The notes: generated by a model from the sequence alone, not told the origin. 64,000 nucleotides of DNA from Onchocerca lupi (GCA_028564675.1 JAOVVO010000067.1:1-64000); one strand, 5' to 3'; positions 25,196 to 37,238 are shown, counted from the stretch's first letter. Program-made: numbers and translations.

Positions 25196-25636
25196 TTTCA
25201 ACAATAAGTTTTAATTATGTGAAAAAAAAATTCCAATCCATCAAATATTCTTTTATCTCGAAAAATTGGAAAAAAAAAGAAAGCTTTTTGAGCATTGAGA
25301 TAATTTAGTCATTTCAATTTTTCCTTCGGTCTTTTTTTTTTTTTTGGTTTTTTTGGTTGTTTCATTTTAACTATGATCAAAGAAGTTAGTTTTTTTGATC
25401 AAATATACGTAGAGTCAGAATTTTTCGATTTCCATTCTGCAAAGATTACCAAAATTTTTGCTTTCTAAAGTTTCGCTCAAATTAGCATTCCATTTTGATT
25501 GCTTTAATCATTGAATTATTTCATTTCTATAATTGAGTTCAAAGCCAAAATAATCAATTCTATTTGATTTAATATTAGAAGATTGAATGCATGCAGTAAT
25601 TCATGTAAAATATATCATCTCATTATTATTTTATAG
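25196..25636. other. Gap between two ET-module-like genes
   Basis: T-rich sequence. I looked here for a signal-peptide exon for the next gene, ending in the required phase, and found none. Confidence 0.4.
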
Positions 25637-26093
25637 TAATAAATAATTCCGATCGAATGTGCTATAGTTGTAATGCAATGGAAAAAAATTGCATGCATAA
25701 GCAAGAACATTGCAGCAAAAAATTTTGTTCCAAAACCGTCATTAAATTTAAAGGTAAATTTTTTAAATTCATTGAAAACTTTCCGAGCAACTATTACTTG
25801 AATTATAACAAACATCCTAAATATTTCATTTATTTTAACAACTTTTCCCATTATGATATTAACTTGCAGATTTGCATGCAGTGCATAAAGCGTGCACTGA
25901 TATCAATCTATTAGGAAACGCGAATGGTTGCACATCATCTGACATAGTAGCAATTCCAGGAAATTTGCTAAAATTGAGGGGTGAAGTAATTCATTGTTTT
26001 TGCAATAATGAAGATTACTGTAATGAAGCAAATATGATTACCGTATCTGCTGTATGCATAGCTTTATTGTTGCTTAAATTTATTGAAATTTAA
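25637..26093 (+). CDS. ET-module-like surface protein, 5' exon not found
   Basis: Two exons, 25637-25753 and 25870-26093, joined in phase. They read NNSDRMCYSCNAMEKNCM, then HCSKKFCSKTVIKF, KACTDINLLGNANGCTS, and GEVIHCFCNNEDYCNEA, ending in a hydrophobic tail (VSAVCIALLLLKF). The spacing of about ten Cys and the CxC....YCN end match the nematode ET module; the tail looks like a GPI-anchor signal. The first exon begins with one codon base owed to an upstream exon, and no signal-peptide exon was seen in the 440 bp before it. It could lie further upstream, or this may be a 5'-truncated copy. Paralogous in style to its neighbour at 23975. Confidence 0.68.
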
Positions 26094-27239
26094 AACTTGA
26101 AATAATTTCTGTAATCGACTACATTTTGCTAATCATCTTTCATTCAAAGTGCTTCCAATGATCGTAAATTTCGATCTCTTAGTAAAACTATCTAGCAGGA
26201 TTGATCACGAATTCAATGCCCTAATGGATTATTGATTGATTGAAAAACAATTTATGTTGATTAAGCAAGTGAAATTTTCGAAAATTATGTTTTCAGCATT
26301 CCCATCATTCAGTCGTTGCTATGAAATTCTAAATTATTTCACTGAATTTTTGTAGCGAAATATTTCAAAGCATTGAAGAATTCTGATCAATTCGATGAGG
26401 AATTGAGTGAACAAGTATGAGATTGATAAGCTTTGTTATTGAAATGTGTTTCAGCTGTTATCGCACTTGCATTAATTGCAAAATTTTGCCAAACTTTGCC
26501 AATAATATTTGCACAATTTTTGTCCTTTTTTTTTGGATGAAAATTTAAAGCTTCGTAAATGTTTGATCATTTTTGATATTTGATTTTTGAAATTGAAATT
26601 TTTGTCGAATTTTTCAAGAATTACGAATTTTCATTCTTCTATTCTATCTTCTCATTTTTCTGTTCCATCTTTGCATGATATAAATATCGGCATTCTTATT
26701 CATTTTGTTATATTTTTGCATTCGATAGTTCATTCACAGCAATTCTAATTGAGATAAAAATTTATTTCTTAAGCAAATATATTTTTATGAAATACTGAAT
26801 TTCAATTATTTGCATTGCGATAAGGTCCAAGCTTTTTAATTATAGATTTTAATTCTGATGATTTATAAAATGGACAAAGAGAAGAAAGAAATCGCTTTTT
26901 GTTTTGGCACAACAACGAAGTTCAATTTCTTAAAGAAATTTTGAAAAAATATTTTAAATTTTAGAATCTCAATCATTACTTCCGTTCAAAAGTAATATGC
27001 TATAATATTCCAAGTAATTCAATCTGAATTCGATTTATCACCACAATTCCAGTATTCAATTCCTATTATTATCCTGTATTATCCTATTATGTTTTCACTC
27101 GTTCATTTTACTTTCCTTCAAATGTTTTACCTTTAATAAACAATTTCAGCCTATATCCCACAAATAATCTTTCCTGAAAGATCAGATCGTAGAAATTTAT
27201 GCGCGAAAATTCGTTAAATTTAAAAGGAAATATTTCAGC
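26094..27239. other. Intergenic region
   Basis: AT-rich, no coding or repeat signal recognised. An acceptor-like TATTTCAG sits one base before the next ATG. Confidence 0.4.
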
Positions 27240-27952
27240 ATGTTTGCAAATCGATCAATCCTTCTCATCGCTATTTTATTGATTGGTTGTCGTGATTTAG
27301 TGGCAATTGTTTTCTTTTCCCGATTTCTTGTTTACAGTATTTTTTAATGATTCTTATGAAATTTCTAAATAGATGGTTGTTTTGGAATCAGGAAAAAGTA
27401 CAATTGCTAAAAAAAAAAATCCATCTTTTCATTCCATAAAATAATATTTTTATTAACACTTTTGCAAATTGCTCAAAATTTTTCTAGATTTATCAGATCA
27501 ATCAATGAGTAAACAATTACGAAACACATGGATCAATCATAGTTACTCTGTGACACATTAGCTTCACCACGTATTTCACGTATTCCACGTATTTTTAGCA
27601 TATCATCTGAAGGTATCAAAAATAATTCATTCGTTTTTAAGTCCTAGATGAATTCCATGGTCGACTAACGATTGAACTTCTGAATGAATTTCTGTTTACC
27701 TGCTTTTCTGATCTTTTTTATTTAAATATTTTAAAATTTTCACAAAAATTTTCTTTTTTCTTGTTGCAGCATTTGACTTTTATTCATATTTATAAATGTT
27801 AAATGAAAGAAAAAATGGAAATAATTCAATTATAGATTGCTGAGAATTGTAAATACAGTTGCAAGGTATACTGGAGATGCCTGGACAATTATGGCGTTTG
27901 TGTACCGCCAAATGGTTGCGAGAAAACTTGTCAGAAATGTCCAAAGCCTTGA
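27240..27952 (+). CDS. Small secreted cysteine-rich peptide precursor, 61 aa
   Basis: Exon 1 (27240-27308) encodes MFANRSILLIAILLIGCRDL, a clear signal peptide; exon 2 (27836-27952) encodes the rest. The mature part has seven Cys in about 33 residues: NCKYSCKVYWRC, YGVC, NGCEKTCQKC, ending PKP. The C-x3-C-x2-C end resembles the end of ShKT-type domains, which are common in nematode secretions, but the first half does not fit that pattern well, so the family is left open. The odd Cys count would leave one unpaired or paired between chains. The intron is 527 bp and joins phase 0 to phase 0. An AG one base before the ATG suggests trans-splicing. It is the third secreted Cys-rich gene in a row. 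Confidence 0.6.
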
Positions 27953-29070
27953 CTAATTCCTGGAACGATAATTTTCGATTACATTTAATTAATTAAATAT
28001 TCCATTTAAGATTGGATTCATAAAGTTTATTTGTATTTTAAGCTGTAAGAATTATCATTAATCAAATGTTTGAAATGAAGAATGTGCAATTTTTTTTTTT
28101 TTTTTTTAAATGATTCTCATGCATTTGCTTAAAGTTTGTATTTGATTGATTAATAATTTAATCTCGAATGCAAATTCCAGAAATAATAATCCTACATTTT
28201 GTTTGTTCAATCAAATTCAAGCAAGGCTTGCTTGAATTCAAATCCAGAATCAGCTTTTCAATCAATAAAATATGATTTTTTAAATGATAAAATTTTCAAA
28301 TTCATTGATTACAACGGAATTCAGTTCAGTTTCAAAAATCTCCTGAATAGATTTGACCTGTATCAATCAATCAACGGTTAAATCGGTCAAGTTTCTTTGA
28401 AGTTAGATGAACCAATTTCAAAAATGAACTTGGAACGAACTTCAAGTGCCTGATCTATGATCGATAGCCATACATCGAGCATTATTTCCCTTTCCAACCT
28501 CTGACATTCCTTTCTCACTCTTTCTGCAATATTCTATCGTCAAAACACTCGTTTCTCTCCTCAGCTCTATTTATTTCCCTAATTAGCGGCATTAATTTGC
28601 GCGTTGTGACCTTTAACTTCACGTGAACGGATGAGTTATCGCACTTGTAAATTTTAGAACAACAATATCAAAATTATTCAAGCTATAATTTAAATTTTAA
28701 TTATATGGAAAAATTTTATTTTTAATAAAACTATTTTTTGAATTTTAAGTTATAAATTCGCACTCTCTGATTTCTTGAAGTTTTAATAAAAATTTGAAAT
28801 TGAAACAAACTTAAGCAAATATTTTTGCTATCCAAATGATGTTTATGTATGAAATCACAGCTTATCTATAAAATAAAATGGAATTCATATTTAACTCAAA
28901 ATATGTTCATTGATTTGATGATAAAAAGTTTGCAATAAGATAGAAAATGAAAGGCATTGAACAGGAAGAAGTGAGTTAGACATTTCCATTTCAATTTTTT
29001 TTTAGAATTGAGAATTGATTTATTGATTATCGATTAATTGGTATTTCATTCATTCTACAAAGTTCTTACA
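27953..29070. other. Intergenic region upstream of the epoxide hydrolase
   Basis: AT-rich. An open frame at 28199-28381 (+) is without motif or splice context and was not accepted. Confidence 0.4.
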
Positions 29071-32000
29071 ATGGGTTATTTTTTGAAATTGATTTTGGCT
29101 ACATTTGCTGTAATTATTGCTTATATTATTTATAAAGCCAAGAATTCTAGTGATACTCATTCAGTGAGTTCTTTTTTCTTTTTTAAAGTATTTTAAATTT
29201 TGAAATTTAATTTTTGATTTTCATGATACTGATGAGAGAAGCATTACATTAAATGATAAACACTCATAGTATGAGCCTTATGTTGATAAATTCAGAGTGA
29301 TGAAACCTCATAAAAATGATCAATTGATTGGTTTATGATTTGATTTAAAAAATTCATTTTCCTTTCTCATTGGCAAATTTAAATCAAAATTTTTAGTATA
29401 AGATAGCTGATGATGGATGGTTTGGTAGTGGGAAGAAACGAATGGACGATGAGCGCATAATACCTTTTAAAGTTAAAGTTTCCGAAGCAGCTATTGAGGT
29501 AAGTTATTTTTTGAAGATGTTGACCTTAAATTAATGACAAGCTAACTGACCTGAAATTAATGACAGGTCGATTACCTAAAATTAATGATCGATCAATGTG
29601 AAATGATGTTTCTACAGTTCTCGCATTGATTCCTTTGATATAAGTTTAAAATAAGGTTGAATTATAGGATTTAAAGCATCGCCTGAGAAATGCTCGAATT
29701 AATTATGAATCACTAGAAGAATGCAATGATTTCTCGTACGGTTTCAACGGTAATTATCTCAAACATTTGGCTAATTACTGGCTCAACAAATACAATTGGA
29801 AATATCACGAAGATATCATAAACAGCCTACCTCAATTCACCACCGAAATTGAAGGCCTTAAGGCATGTTTTTTCAGACCTTTATCATTTTTATCCATCTT
29901 CTTCTTTTCTTATCACTTGCTATCTCTATCACCTGAACATTTATCAATTCTCCATACATCTTGTTCTTCTCTTATCACTTACCATCTCTATCATTTGAAA
30001 CATTTATTTATTTAAGTTTTCAAATAAATCAGATCGTTTAATTATTACTAGTAGAGTAAAGAATGTTTGAGACAAGTGTAATTTGATTATTTTATTTTTA
30101 CAGATTCATTTCATCCATGCTAAACCAAGACAAGAGAAGTATGAATTTGTTGTTCCAATTCTAATCGTGCATGGCTGGCCGGGAAATGTATTCGAATTCT
30201 ATAAAATTATTCCGATGTTGCTGGATCCGGTTCAGCAGATTGGTTCTGATATTAGTGTAGCCTTTGAAGTGATAGCACCATCGATTCCTGGATTTGGTTG
30301 GTCCAGTGTACCGATGAAAAAAGGTAAAATGCAAAGATTGTTCGGGAGGATTACTTTCACTTCTTTTGCATTATTCTTACTATTATTGAAATGAAAAGTA
30401 CCATAAACTAGTTAGATTGCTTCTGTTCCTTAACAGTATTGCCGGAATCACTCAAACTACAACACATGAAATCAAATAATCCGATCAAACGGTTTCATAT
30501 CCTGAATATTTGCATCCGGTTACGATTCTTCATGTCTTGTTGGATGGCTAACTTCGTTTTCAATAGCCGGAGCTTCCTGAATTAGAAAGTTGACTTTTTG
30601 ATTTGAAAATTTACAAGTTTTTATTTCCAGGCCATTCGTTTTTCTTTGATTTATACTGCCTTCAAGCAAATTTTTCAAATTTTAATACTAGTAGACGTTA
30701 TTCCATTTTTATCCAAAATAAATTTCGACGTTTACAGGATTCAATTCGAAAGCAGCAGCGAGAATATTCAATAAATTGATGGTTCGTTTGGGATTCTCAA
30801 GATATTTACTGCAAGGCGGAGATTTTGGGAGCGTTATTGCTACCAACATTGCTTTATATTATCCTGAAAAGTTCGTTTTTTTTTTTTCAGAGAAAGTTGA
30901 AAACTTAATAAAAGACAGATTCCATTATTTTGGACTTTTGGAATGTGATATGTACACTGCACTTTTCGTATTTTGCATATATCGTGAGGAATATTTCCAA
31001 TCTTTATTAATGCTTATTAAATCTGTTTTAAATTAAATCAAATTAGAGCAGTGAAAGAAATCGCATAGGACAAAATTTTTCCTATATTAGATTTTGAATT
31101 TCATTTCAAATTCTGAAATTGAAAAATCCATATTACCAATTATTTTGGTGCAACTTTGCAGTATTATTGGTTTATATTTAAACATGGTGCTAATATTTAA
31201 TTGGAAAGCGCTTTTGTACAGAACAGTTGGTACCATGGTACCAAAATTAACTTACTCTTCCAAAAAATTCCATCAACAGCATTCTACAGGCTCTTTCTTC
31301 AATGAGATGCTTGAAGAAACAGGATATGTGCATATTCAGGCAACAAAACCGGATACCGTTGGTGATGATTTCGGGTTTCTTAATTTTGAGTAGTCATTGC
31401 ATCTATGCAAAATTTTTTTAAATTTTGATTTCTTCTTATTGTCATTTTTTCAGTTTTACACGTGTATTATTGGTTTTGAACCTTTTAGTTTTGAACCTGT
31501 ATTATTGGTTTTGAACCTTTTAGTTTTGAACCTGTATTATTGGTTTTGAACCTTTTAATTTTTCGAAACATTTTCAAAAATTTCTTAATAGAGGAAGTGT
31601 AAAATGTATTAGCATTTGATCGCCGTATTTTGAAATTCTGTAAACTGGCCTTTAAATTATTTAAGGAATTGATGAAATCAAATTGAAATTTGAATGTTTT
31701 AGGAAATTGATGATTTAAAACAAAAATTTGAAAAATTGTAATAATTATATATTTTGTAATTCTTATATTCTTGTAGTATTTTAGGTGCAGCACTTACTGA
31801 TTCTCCAATAGGTTTGGCAGCTTATATTTTGGAAAAGTTCTCGTCCTGGACAAATATCACTTATCGATCACTTCATGATGGAGGACTGACAAAGTAATTC
31901 TGTCGAAAAACTGTTAGAGAACAAAGGAATATGGAATTTTGGAATTTTCTCAATGATAATTATATTTGTGAGATATGGAAATTTGCATATTTTTCCAGGA

Positions 32001-32567
32001 AATTTACAATGGACGAGCTGTTGACTATCGTATCTATTTACTGGTTCAATGGTAATATAATGAATTCTTTAAGATTTTACAAAGAACATTTCAAGGATTC
32101 ATCGAGATATCATGGCTTCAAGTAAGTGCTCCTCTTATTTCACCTTCAATTCAACATTACTTACCAGGCGTAAAGTTTAGATTAGATTATTTCTGATACC
32201 AAACGTTTAGTAGAAAATGCTTGTTAATTAAAATTTGATTAATTGAATCAATTAAATAATCAAACTTCAGAACCATATGAGTTTTAGAGCAGTAGTCATA
32301 ATCGAAAAAGCAAATTGGATCATATATGTTGTTAAATGATCAAAAATTATCAATTTATTATTTTAAAGTTTTTACATCAATGTTCCAACCGGTTATGCGT
32401 CATTTCCGGAAGATCTGATCGAGCAACCGGAAGAGATAATGCGCACCATGTATAACTTGACAAGTTATACAGAAATGAAAGTTGGAGGACACTTCGCTGC
32501 TTTCGAAGAACCGAAACTTCTTGCTGATGATATTATCAAATTTATCAAAACGATCCAGCTAGAGTAA
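29071..32567 (+). CDS. Microsomal-type epoxide hydrolase (EPHX1 family)
   Basis: Nine exons (29071-29163, 29397-29498, 29668-29862, 30104-30323, 30738-30870, 31162-31361, 31785-31893, 31999-32121, 32369-32567) give 457 aa, against 455 for human EPHX1. This alpha/beta-hydrolase adds water to epoxides at the ER membrane. Residues 1-31 hold a hydrophobic membrane anchor. IHFIHAK and the oxyanion motif HGWPG lie at about 131-157, the nucleophile Asp232 sits in GGDFGS, DSPIGLAAYILEKFSSWT is the family block, and the catalytic His433 is in GGHFAAFEEP. The acid position (human Glu404) reads Asp407 in SFPEDL. Intron 3 uses a GC donor (AAG|GCATGT). Intron 6 carries a 35-bp tandem repeat. The protein could act on xenobiotic or lipid epoxides; the substrate cannot be read from sequence. 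Confidence 0.93.
31464..31558. repeat. Tandem repeat, 35-bp unit, ~2.7 copies, in epoxide hydrolase intron 6
   Basis: Units starting GTATTATTGGTTTTGAACCT begin at 31464, 31499 and 31534 and are nearly identical. Confidence 0.9.
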
Positions 32568-32984
32568 TGTATATATATAAATATACGTTGCAAATTTCAA
32601 CAAATCATATTTTGTTCTTTTTATTGCTGCATAATCATGTTGGTTTATAGTGATTACAATTACCTTAATTATAATTAGAGATTAAAATGTTCTTAATTTA
32701 ATTTTGACTATCAGTACATCAGTATAATTGTTTATAATATTTTTTTGACACATTCCAATTTCTTTTGGTGGAATTAAGAGGGATCAATCAAAAAAGAACT
32801 TCTTTCATCCTGTCTCATTAATGGTCCATATCATTTGTAATTACTTTCACACAAGCAATTAGCATCGATAGGTAAAACGTCTTCGAGTAATTAAAAATAG
32901 AAGGTAGCATGTAGAGGAAAAAAGAAAAAAAGAAAATAAATCTAATTTTCATATAAAACTACAATACAAGAATGCTGAGAAATT

Positions 32985-33283
32985 TGTACATTGTTTATAA
33001 ACATGAAAGATTCATTCTTTCGTCCTGTATAAATCAATTCTTTATGAGAAATATTCATGATCACTTGGAATATTTCATGATCATGATCATGATCATCATG
33101 ATCGGTTGGAATATTTCATGATCATGATCATGATCATCATGATCGGTTGGAATATTTCATGATCATGATAATGATCATCATGATCGGTTGGAATATTTGT
33201 GTATTGATCATGAATATTTTTCACAATATATTGATTTATACAAGACGAAAGAATGAATCTTTCATGTTTATATACTGTGTACA
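32985..33283. mobile_element. Inverted-terminal-arm element (MITE-like), 299 bp
   Basis: The arms 32985-33063 and 33205-33283 are imperfect reverse complements over about 79 bp; both ends are TGTACA. The core is three exact-to-near-exact 41-bp units. No transposase and no convincing target-site duplication are seen, so the mobile nature is inference; it may instead be a foldback satellite. Confidence 0.6.
33065..33187. repeat. 41-bp tandem repeat x3, rich in TGATCA
   Basis: Units start at 33065, 33106 and 33147 (TTGGAATATTTCATGATCAT...). Each contains several overlapping TGATCA/ATGATCAT palindromes. Confidence 0.9.
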
Positions 33284-33718
33284 AACATCTCAGATGGTAT
33301 TTTGAAATACTTTCAAGATGAGATGATAAATTGAAAATTAAATTAATTAATTTATTTTTCCTTTCTCTACATATTATCTTCTATTTTATCGATAAAATTT
33401 GTTCCAAGATACATGACCTAATGTGACCTATTGATTCTAGTTACTTTTGTAAAAATTTTTGAAAAAAAAAATGGATTGATAGATGGATTATGATATATTA
33501 TAAGTGAAATGAATAGTGTTGCAAAAGAAAAAAAAGAAAAGAAACAATGAGAAGTTGGAAAAATAGTATGAAGAAGAAGAAAAATCATACATTATTACTA
33601 TGTAAAGTGTCGCATATTTGTATGGAAAAAAAGTTTTGAAATTTTTGGGATCAAAAATTATTGATTTGATCTAGAATAAAACAATTTGATCCTAGAATAA
33701 AACATTGTATATCATTAA

Positions 33719-34000
33719 ATGAATGTAAACATGAAAGTAGAAATAAGCTTAGAAGACAAGTTTGGGATGGAAGGAAATGATCTATCTACCGAGATTTTGA
33801 AGGAAATTGAGAAATCGAAGCTTCATCACTGCTTCGTAGATATTTTAACCTACTGTAAGACTGATTTGTATTATGGTACCATGGGTGGCAAATTTGAAAC
33901 CACAGATCATATATTATATCACAGAATAATTGTCGCGTTATCTTCACAGCTGCTATTTGCTATCTTTAGATTCCTTCAGGACTATTTAGATGAAAAATAA
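33719..34000 (+). CDS. Possible orphan single-exon ORF, 93 aa
   Basis: An uninterrupted ATG-to-TAA frame with varied, coding-like composition (MNVNMKVEISLEDKFGMEGN ... FLQDYLDEK), acidic at the N-terminus and with a hydrophobic stretch near residues 70-85. I recognise no domain. It sits just 3' of the galectin gene on the opposite strand, where it may overlap the galectin 3' UTR. It could be chance, but a 93-codon frame without low complexity is uncommon in this AT-rich DNA. Confidence 0.3.
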   Translation: MNVNMKVEISLEDKFGMEGNDLSTEILKEIEKSKLHHCFVDILTYCKTDLYYGTMGGKFETTDHILYHRIIVALSSQLLFAIFRFLQDYLDEK

Positions 34001-34094
34001 GAATTTATTATGAATGATTGAAATAAGAACGAAATGAAGAGAATTTAAAAGATATGCGAAGAAGAATGTATCAAGCAGATAAAAAAATTGAGTT

Positions 34095-36564
34095 TCACTT
34101 CAGGTGTACTCCCTGTAATTCGATATCACCATCAATGGAAAGTTTATTGATATCTCGAGGTGACATCCGATGTGTATATGAACACACGAGGCAATCATCG
34201 ACGTGACACTAAAAATTAAAAAAAAAAAATATTGATCTTTCTAGATGAAATTCAAAAGTTTAACTGAATTGAGGTTTTTTTTTGCAAAAAAAAAAAAAAA
34301 AGAAAAAAAGAAAAAGGTGAACTAACGAGAAATCGATTTTCATCACAATAAAACAGCAAGTCAAAAGATCGCTTCTTCTTGAACGGAAACTGTATTTCAA
34401 GTTCTTTTTCTTCCGTTCCCCATCGCTCCTCAGATCGAGTATTCCGAATCAGTTTCTGAAAGTTTTTCCGAAATTCATCTAATAAGTTTCTTCTTTTCGA
34501 TGCACATAATTCAAGATTATTAATGATTTAAAGATAGCACAGACTAATTCGTAAGGCTTCAATTATCATTAAGAGTAATGTCGTAGAAATTCGAACTACA
34601 AATTAGTTGAGTAACAACTAATGCTTCTTCAAATAGCAACTTACTTTTTCGGCAATTCGCGGATTAAATCTGAATGCTATATCGTTGCCAGAATAAAAAT
34701 CCACCACAAATTGTTTGGCTCGTTTTTTCGCAAGCCCTGATACGTAAAGCTTTCGTCCTGGATAGAAATTTTCCGGGATATCTGCTGTATAAGGAACTTG
34801 CTGCAATTGTGTTCTTTTATATTAAGAAAAGAAATTAGTCGAAATGTTGTGTTAGCAAAAATACAACTATTTGCTTTTAATTTAAAAAAATTTAAAATTG
34901 GATAGAGAAAGCTTCGGAGTTAGCCAGTCGATTTAACTTAGTTTCTACGATATTCGATTTTATTTTTATTTTTCCCTATCAATCGAATGCCAGGATGGAT
35001 ACCGCGGAAGATCCGGGAATCCCAGATGGATGTTAGATATTTAGCTTTATTCAAGATGACATTATTTCACATTTTTATCAAATTTATAACAAATTTATTC
35101 AACGTACTTACGTAATATTTGCCTTCCCATGAGACTGTGTATAATTCGGCATCGCCATTCATGTAGATATGCGAAATATTTGAAATTGGCACATAATATG
35201 CAAATTTCGCTAATAATTTGTGATCAGCAAATATCTGAAATTCAAACAATTTTTTCTAGAAATGCCAAAATGATTTTTGATGCATTTAATGGCAAATATT
35301 GAAAGCAAGCAATAATTAAAAAGAAATTTTTCGTCAAAAAATTATTTTAACTTTTCGATTAGCGATTGGTTTTTTTCCAAAAAAATATTTTTAAAAATTT
35401 TCTAAAAATTCACCTCAAAGTATTTCTCGTGACATCTAATTCGTATGTCAAATTCGTCACCAGGCGCCCATTTGTGTTTCACTGAGCCTTCGCTGTAAAT
35501 TGTAATTTTTTATTGAAAATTTCTTATCGGCAGAAATTTGACGAATTTTCAGAATCTTCCCAAGTGCTAAAGTATTCGAAAATTCTTGAAAAAGCCAACC
35601 TTCCCCATTCGCCATCAATACATGCATTCAAATAAATTCTTTTTAGAGGAATATTTGCTCGAAAAGCGAGAAGTCGATTGTCGAGAATATCATTTTCATC
35701 CTCTTTTTCCACTTTCCCACCACTTGTGAGATTTATAATAAACTCATTACGTCCTTAAACTTTATTAATTTTCAATTATATTTGGAATTTTCAAAGCTAA
35801 ATATTTCCAAGAGTTAAGCTTCTTGTTCAACTTCTTTTTTGAATTATTTTTAGTTTTTATTCAAGTTTTTTCCCTTCCACTTCCTTCTCGTTAAGTTCAA
35901 TTTGATTTGATAAACTATTTGTCAAGTTATGTGTCATGAAATCATAAAATTTTATGATAACTTCTTGCTGCAACACATTTATATTCATAAAGTTTCCGTT
36001 AAAATGTCTCCAAACTAGTTTCTTTTCTTTTTATCTCCGAATTTTCTGATAAAATCATCTCATCACATTTGTTAATTCATTGTTTAAACTGTTGCAAGTT
36101 TTAATGAAATTGCTGCATTCGGCTCTACCGCTTCATTAGATACTGTATTTCTCTGGCTCGAACATTTTCAAAACATGAAAGTTTAACTCAAAAAACATAC
36201 CAATGATATATCCGCGGATAATCAATGATTGACCTGGTTGTAGCTGATTACCTTCTAATTTTGATAAGTACGGTACTGGCTGAAGTGTTTCATTCGTTAA
36301 TTTTGATAATATTTCAAATGTTTGTTATCATATCAATAGGGCATTCTCTCTGTTTATTATTTGTCAACAATCGGGTCGGCATATTTTAATTTTACCTTTT
36401 CAAAATGTTTGTTTCATTTAATAAATCGAAAAAAAAAAAAAGAACTGAACTAAGTGATTGAAAAGTTAAAAACTTACAAAGCTGCTATTTCGTCCAGTGA
36501 TGGAATTTTTTTGCGTAACTTTCTTTGTTTCAGTTTTGAATAATTTCCTCAAAATCGATGACAT
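34095..36564 (-). CDS. Tandem-repeat galectin with two divergent carbohydrate-recognition domains
   Basis: Eight exons on the minus strand (36564-36478, 36279-36201, 35753-35600, 35492-35414, 35234-35112, 34800-34645, 34455-34327, 34208-34095) give 306 aa. Galectins are cytosolic or unconventionally secreted beta-galactoside binders; no signal peptide is seen, as expected. CRD1 begins PVPYLSKLEGNQLQPGQSL and contains NEFIINL, NACIDGEWG and KWAPGDEFDIRI. CRD2 begins VPYTADIPENFYPGRKL and contains IAFRFNPR, IRNTRSEERWGTEEK and ISPRD-like/INKLSIDGDIEL blocks. A basic 29-residue leader precedes CRD1. The canonical H-x-N-P-R His is Arg in both domains, and CRD1 also lacks both binding arginines, so sugar binding may be changed or lost. 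Confidence 0.92.
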
Positions 36565-36613
36565 CGAATCGGCGAGAGATTATTGGTCGAAGAGATGCGA
36601 CCAAACAAAGGCA

Positions 36614-36614
36614 A

Positions 36615-36646
<32 letters not shown>

Positions 36647-36654
36647 GCACACAC
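36614..36654. repeat. (AT)n(AC)n microsatellite
   Basis: About 24 bases of alternating AT followed by about 18 bases of AC with one G. Confidence 0.9.
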
Positions 36655-37211
36655 TAATTTGTTCAATTTCAGCTAAATTAAATTATTACTGGCATTCAGT
36701 ATGTATCTGTAAAAAAGGAATATGCAAATTTCTAAAAGTTGAAATGCAAATTTTAAAAAAGTTCGAATCATTTTCGAAAAAGGAAGTTATTTTTATAAGA
36801 ATTAAATTTCTTATAAAATAGGTTGCTATTCTGTAAAGCGAACTTATTCGAATATAACTTGGTCGTGATAAAATTTTATTAAAGAACAAAAAAAAAAGTG
36901 AAATTTCAAACTAATAAATAATCGATAAATTTGTATTTTGCTGCGTTTTCTCTTTTATATACATTGCTTGTAATTTCTATTCTTGTATTTTGACAAGTTC
37001 TAACTTTTCAAGTTTAAATTTTTCCAAAACGATCATGGAGGTGTTTGTAGTCATAGAAAAATGAACATTAGAAAAAAAAAAAAAAAAAGGGAAAAGATGA
37101 GTTTCTGGAAGGGAAAAATTTTGCACAGCAACAGGGCATTTAAATTGCTTTTGACGATGAAAGCGATGAAACAGAATTGATAAATTCGGGGCACAATCAA
37201 ATTCAAACTGT

Positions 37212-37238
37212 ACAACAACAACAACAACAACAACAACA
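37212..37238. repeat. (ACA)9 microsatellite
   Basis: Nine uninterrupted ACA triplets (TGT on the minus strand). Confidence 0.9.

Noticed and set aside
32985..33283. CRISPR-like regular repeats
   Set aside because: The 41-bp units are contiguous without variable spacers, and the setting is a eukaryotic chromosome.
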